Below, one piece after another: positions 5,955 to 6,932 of a DNA stretch of 6,932 bases (position 1 is its first letter; each line of letters opens with the position of its first letter). Origin of the DNA: an uncultured Ktedonobacteraceae bacterium (GTDB lineage Bacteria > Chloroflexota > Ktedonobacteria > Ktedonobacterales > Ktedonobacteraceae); assembly GCA_955652655.1 (NCBI GenBank), contig CATPCK010000028.1:1-6932 (forward strand), given 5' to 3'. The notes under the pieces were generated by a model. The model made no database searches. It saw only the letters and a program-made list of their open reading frames with translations, and was not told where the DNA came from. Made by a program: the position numbers and the translations under genes.

Positions 5955-6646
5955 CAGGTCTCCTCCAGGTTTTTAGCTGTGCCCAAACGATATCCATGAC
6001 CGATGCATGTTTCAATGTAGTATGGTGTTTCCGCCATATCTTCCAATTTTCGCCGCAAGGAATTGATATGCACGCGCACGGTATTCGTGAGTGGATTTGC
6101 CTGCATATCCCACACGTGCTCCAGCAATGCTTCCTGGCTTACGACTTCACCCTGGTGGCGCATCAGATATTCCAGGATGCTAAACTCTTTCCCTGTCAAT
6201 TCCAGGCGACGGTTGCCCAGCCATGCAACTCGCCCTAGTGGGTCCAGTTTCAAGTCCTTGACTTGTAGCAGAGGTGCTCGCACTCGCATGTCTCGCCGTA
6301 GAAGCGCCCGGATGCGGGCAAGCAGTTCGGCAAAGTGGAAGGGCTTGACCAGGTAGTCGTCGGCGCCGAGATCAAGGCCGGCAACACGCTCATCGGGTCT
6401 GCTGCGAGCCGTGAGCATGAGGATAAGTAATGCAGGGTGGGCGGCGCGAACGCGGCGACAGACCTCTAAGCCGTCCATTGCTGGAAGGTTGAGGTCCAGA
6501 ATCAGGAGGTCATATTCATTGGCGTTGGCTAACTCCCATCCCTGTAGCCCATCATAGGCAACATCTACGGCATAGCCCTGGTGGCGCAGACCTCTGGCCA
6601 GCCCATCTGCCAGGTCAGGCTCATCTTCTATAACTAATAGTCTCAT
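5954..6646 (-). CDS. OmpR/PhoB-family response regulator
   Basis: From this start the protein has 230 residues. The receiver domain (1-116) begins MRLLVIEDEPD, with acidic residues Glu7 and Asp8, phospho-acceptor Asp51 (LILDLNLP), Thr79 (MLTAR), Tyr98 and Lys101 (DDYLVKPF). The winged-helix DNA-binding domain is about 126-222, with the recognition helix in TNTVRVHINSLRRKLE (187-202) and the wing ending IGHGYRL. The usual Arg/Lys before that Gly is Ile215, a small departure. A GTG at 6658 would add four residues, but ATG 6646 matches the family's standard N-terminus and has AAGGGA close upstream, overlapping that GTG. The gene heads the - strand block and overlaps the kinase by one base, so the two are an obvious pair. 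Likely targets are its own promoter and the transporter operon; this is inference. Confidence 0.95.
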   Translation of the reverse strand: MRLLVIEDEPDLADGLARGLRHQGYAVDVAYDGLQGWELANANEYDLLILDLNLPAMDGLEVCRRVRAAHPALLILMLTARSRPDERVAGLDLGADDYLVKPFHFAELLARIRALLRRDMRVRAPLLQVKDLKLDPLGRVAWLGNRRLELTGKEFSILEYLMRHQGEVVSQEALLEHVWDMQANPLTNTVRVHINSLRRKLEDMAETPYYIETCIGHGYRLGTAKNLEET

Positions 6647-6707
6647 GAATCCCTTCACCCATTCTGTTCTTTCTCAGTCTATCATTCTGCCCTTCTTTTT
6701 GCTAGTT

Positions 6708-6736
6708 ATTATAGACTTCTCTAATTTTGTATGGCA
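6708..6736 (-). promoter_or_regulatory. Candidate promoter of the regulator-kinase operon
   Basis: On the - strand a perfect TATAAT (6713-6708) lies about 60 bases before the regulator ATG. At a 17-base spacing the -35 position (6736-6731) reads TGCCAT, a poor match to TTGACA. A good -10 with a poor -35 is common in activator-dependent promoters. The palindrome and repeats described next overlap this -35. Confidence 0.5.
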
Positions 6737-6762
6737 TACTAATGTTGTCATATACTGGCATA
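6729..6762. promoter_or_regulatory. Palindrome and direct repeats over the -35, possible operator
   Basis: GTATGGCATAC at 6729-6739 is a perfect 5+1+5 palindrome, and beyond one mismatch it extends by AA/TT pairs (6726-6727 with 6741-6742). The heptamer TGGCATA within it (6732-6738) recurs exactly at 6756-6762, 24 bases away. A related GTCATATACT lies between (6747-6756). The cluster overlaps the weak -35 of the regulator promoter, where an OmpR-family activator or a repressor could bind. No known consensus was recognised. Confidence 0.4.
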
Positions 6763-6817
6763 TCTGAAAAATGTGAGAAAGTAGCCCAAAGTTAGAACAT
6801 AAATAGAGGGAAAAACG

Positions 6818-6826
6818 TGATATAAT
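6818..6826 (+). promoter_or_regulatory. Extended -10 promoter for ffh
   Basis: TG-A-TATAAT at 6818-6826 is a perfect extended -10. The -35 position at 17 bases (6798-6803, CATAAA) does not match TTGACA, which extended -10 promoters can tolerate. Transcription would start at about 6832-6834, giving ffh a leader of about 37-39 bases. The promoter points away from the regulator-kinase promoter, so the two operons diverge from this gap. The stretch between the two promoters (about 6763-6817) is A-rich with no other feature seen. Confidence 0.65.
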
Positions 6827-6833
6827 GGGGGTC

Positions 6834-6884
6834 ATGTTAATGACCGGTGGAGAGAGGACATTACGCTATTATGGCAATGTTTGA
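6834..6884 (+). CDS. Possible 16-codon leader peptide overlapping the ffh start
   Basis: An ATG at 6834 opens a short frame (MLMTGGERTLRYYGNV, stop TGA at 6882-6884). It starts at or within a base or two of the predicted transcription start and runs out of frame across the ffh ATG at 6871. If transcription begins at A6834 the peptide would be translated without a leader. A second in-frame ATG lies at 6840. Such short frames occur by chance, so this is a low-confidence call, kept for its position. Confidence 0.2.
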   Translation: MLMTGGERTLRYYGNV

Positions 6885-6932
6885 AAGCTTATCAAAACGT
6901 CTTGAAGGGGTATTTACCAATCTAAGTGGCAA
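6871..6932 (+). CDS. ffh: Signal recognition particle GTPase Ffh, N-terminal fragment
   Basis: The last 62 bases encode MAMFESLSKRLEGVFTNLSG and run off the window. The pattern MFExLxxRLxxxxxxLxGK is the characteristic start of Ffh (the helical N domain before the GTPase), the SRP54 homologue that binds 4.5S RNA and brings nascent membrane proteins to FtsY. The G and M domains lie outside the window, so the call rests on 20 residues; FtsY is less likely because it usually has a longer acidic N-terminus. GAGGA at 6854-6858 is 12 bases before ATG 6871, slightly far, and a second ATG at 6877 would be farther still, so 6871 is preferred. It is a housekeeping gene not expected to be functionally linked to the efflux block. 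Confidence 0.8.
   Translation, partial: MAMFESLSKRLEGVFTNLSG

Noticed and set aside
6647..6658. GTG at 6658 as the regulator start
   Set aside because: ATG 6646 gives the standard MRLLVIEDE receiver start, and the purine-rich AAGGGA lies between the GTG and the ATG. No ribosome site precedes the GTG.

Overview
The window reads as a piece of a bacterial chromosome, most likely from the Chloroflexota (Ktedonobacteria-like). This placement is an inference from protein style: a Ser/Thr/Gly-rich lipoprotein with two DUF5666-type units, a MacA-like adaptor with a short coiled-coil hairpin and Ser-rich insertions, and a split MacB-type transporter with no outer-membrane channel gene nearby. It is not a species assignment. 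No mobile element, CRISPR array, tRNA or rRNA was seen.

Layout. At the left edge (1-141, + strand) is the last 46 codons of a TauE/SafE-family membrane protein. It converges on the main block across a 121-base gap holding a strong inverted repeat. The main block is six genes, all on the - strand. In transcription order they are: OmpR-family response regulator (6646-5954), sensor histidine kinase (5954-4770), a 237-base gap, DUF5666 lipoprotein (4532-3786), MacA-like adaptor (3707-2394), ABC ATPase (2394-1606) and MacB-like FtsX permease (1609-263). Regulator/kinase and adaptor/ATPase are joined by 1-base overlaps, and ATPase/permease by a 4-base ATGA overlap, so translation is probably coupled. 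To the right, on the + strand, an extended -10 promoter leads into the first 20 codons of ffh (signal recognition particle GTPase), cut by the window end.

How it probably works. The kinase has two membrane segments and a short outside loop, and would sense an envelope signal and phosphorylate the regulator. The regulator most likely controls the four-gene export module downstream and perhaps its own promoter, where a palindrome and direct repeats overlap a weak -35. ATPase and permease form a MacB-type mechanotransmission transporter. The adaptor and the lipoprotein act on the outer face of the membrane. The substrate cannot be told from sequence; peptides, lipopeptides, antibiotics and envelope components are all possible.

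The more unusual points are the DUF5666 lipoprotein leading the transporter operon, the short adaptor hairpin suited to a cell without TolC, the repeat clusters in the two control regions, and a 16-codon open frame overlapping the ffh start.
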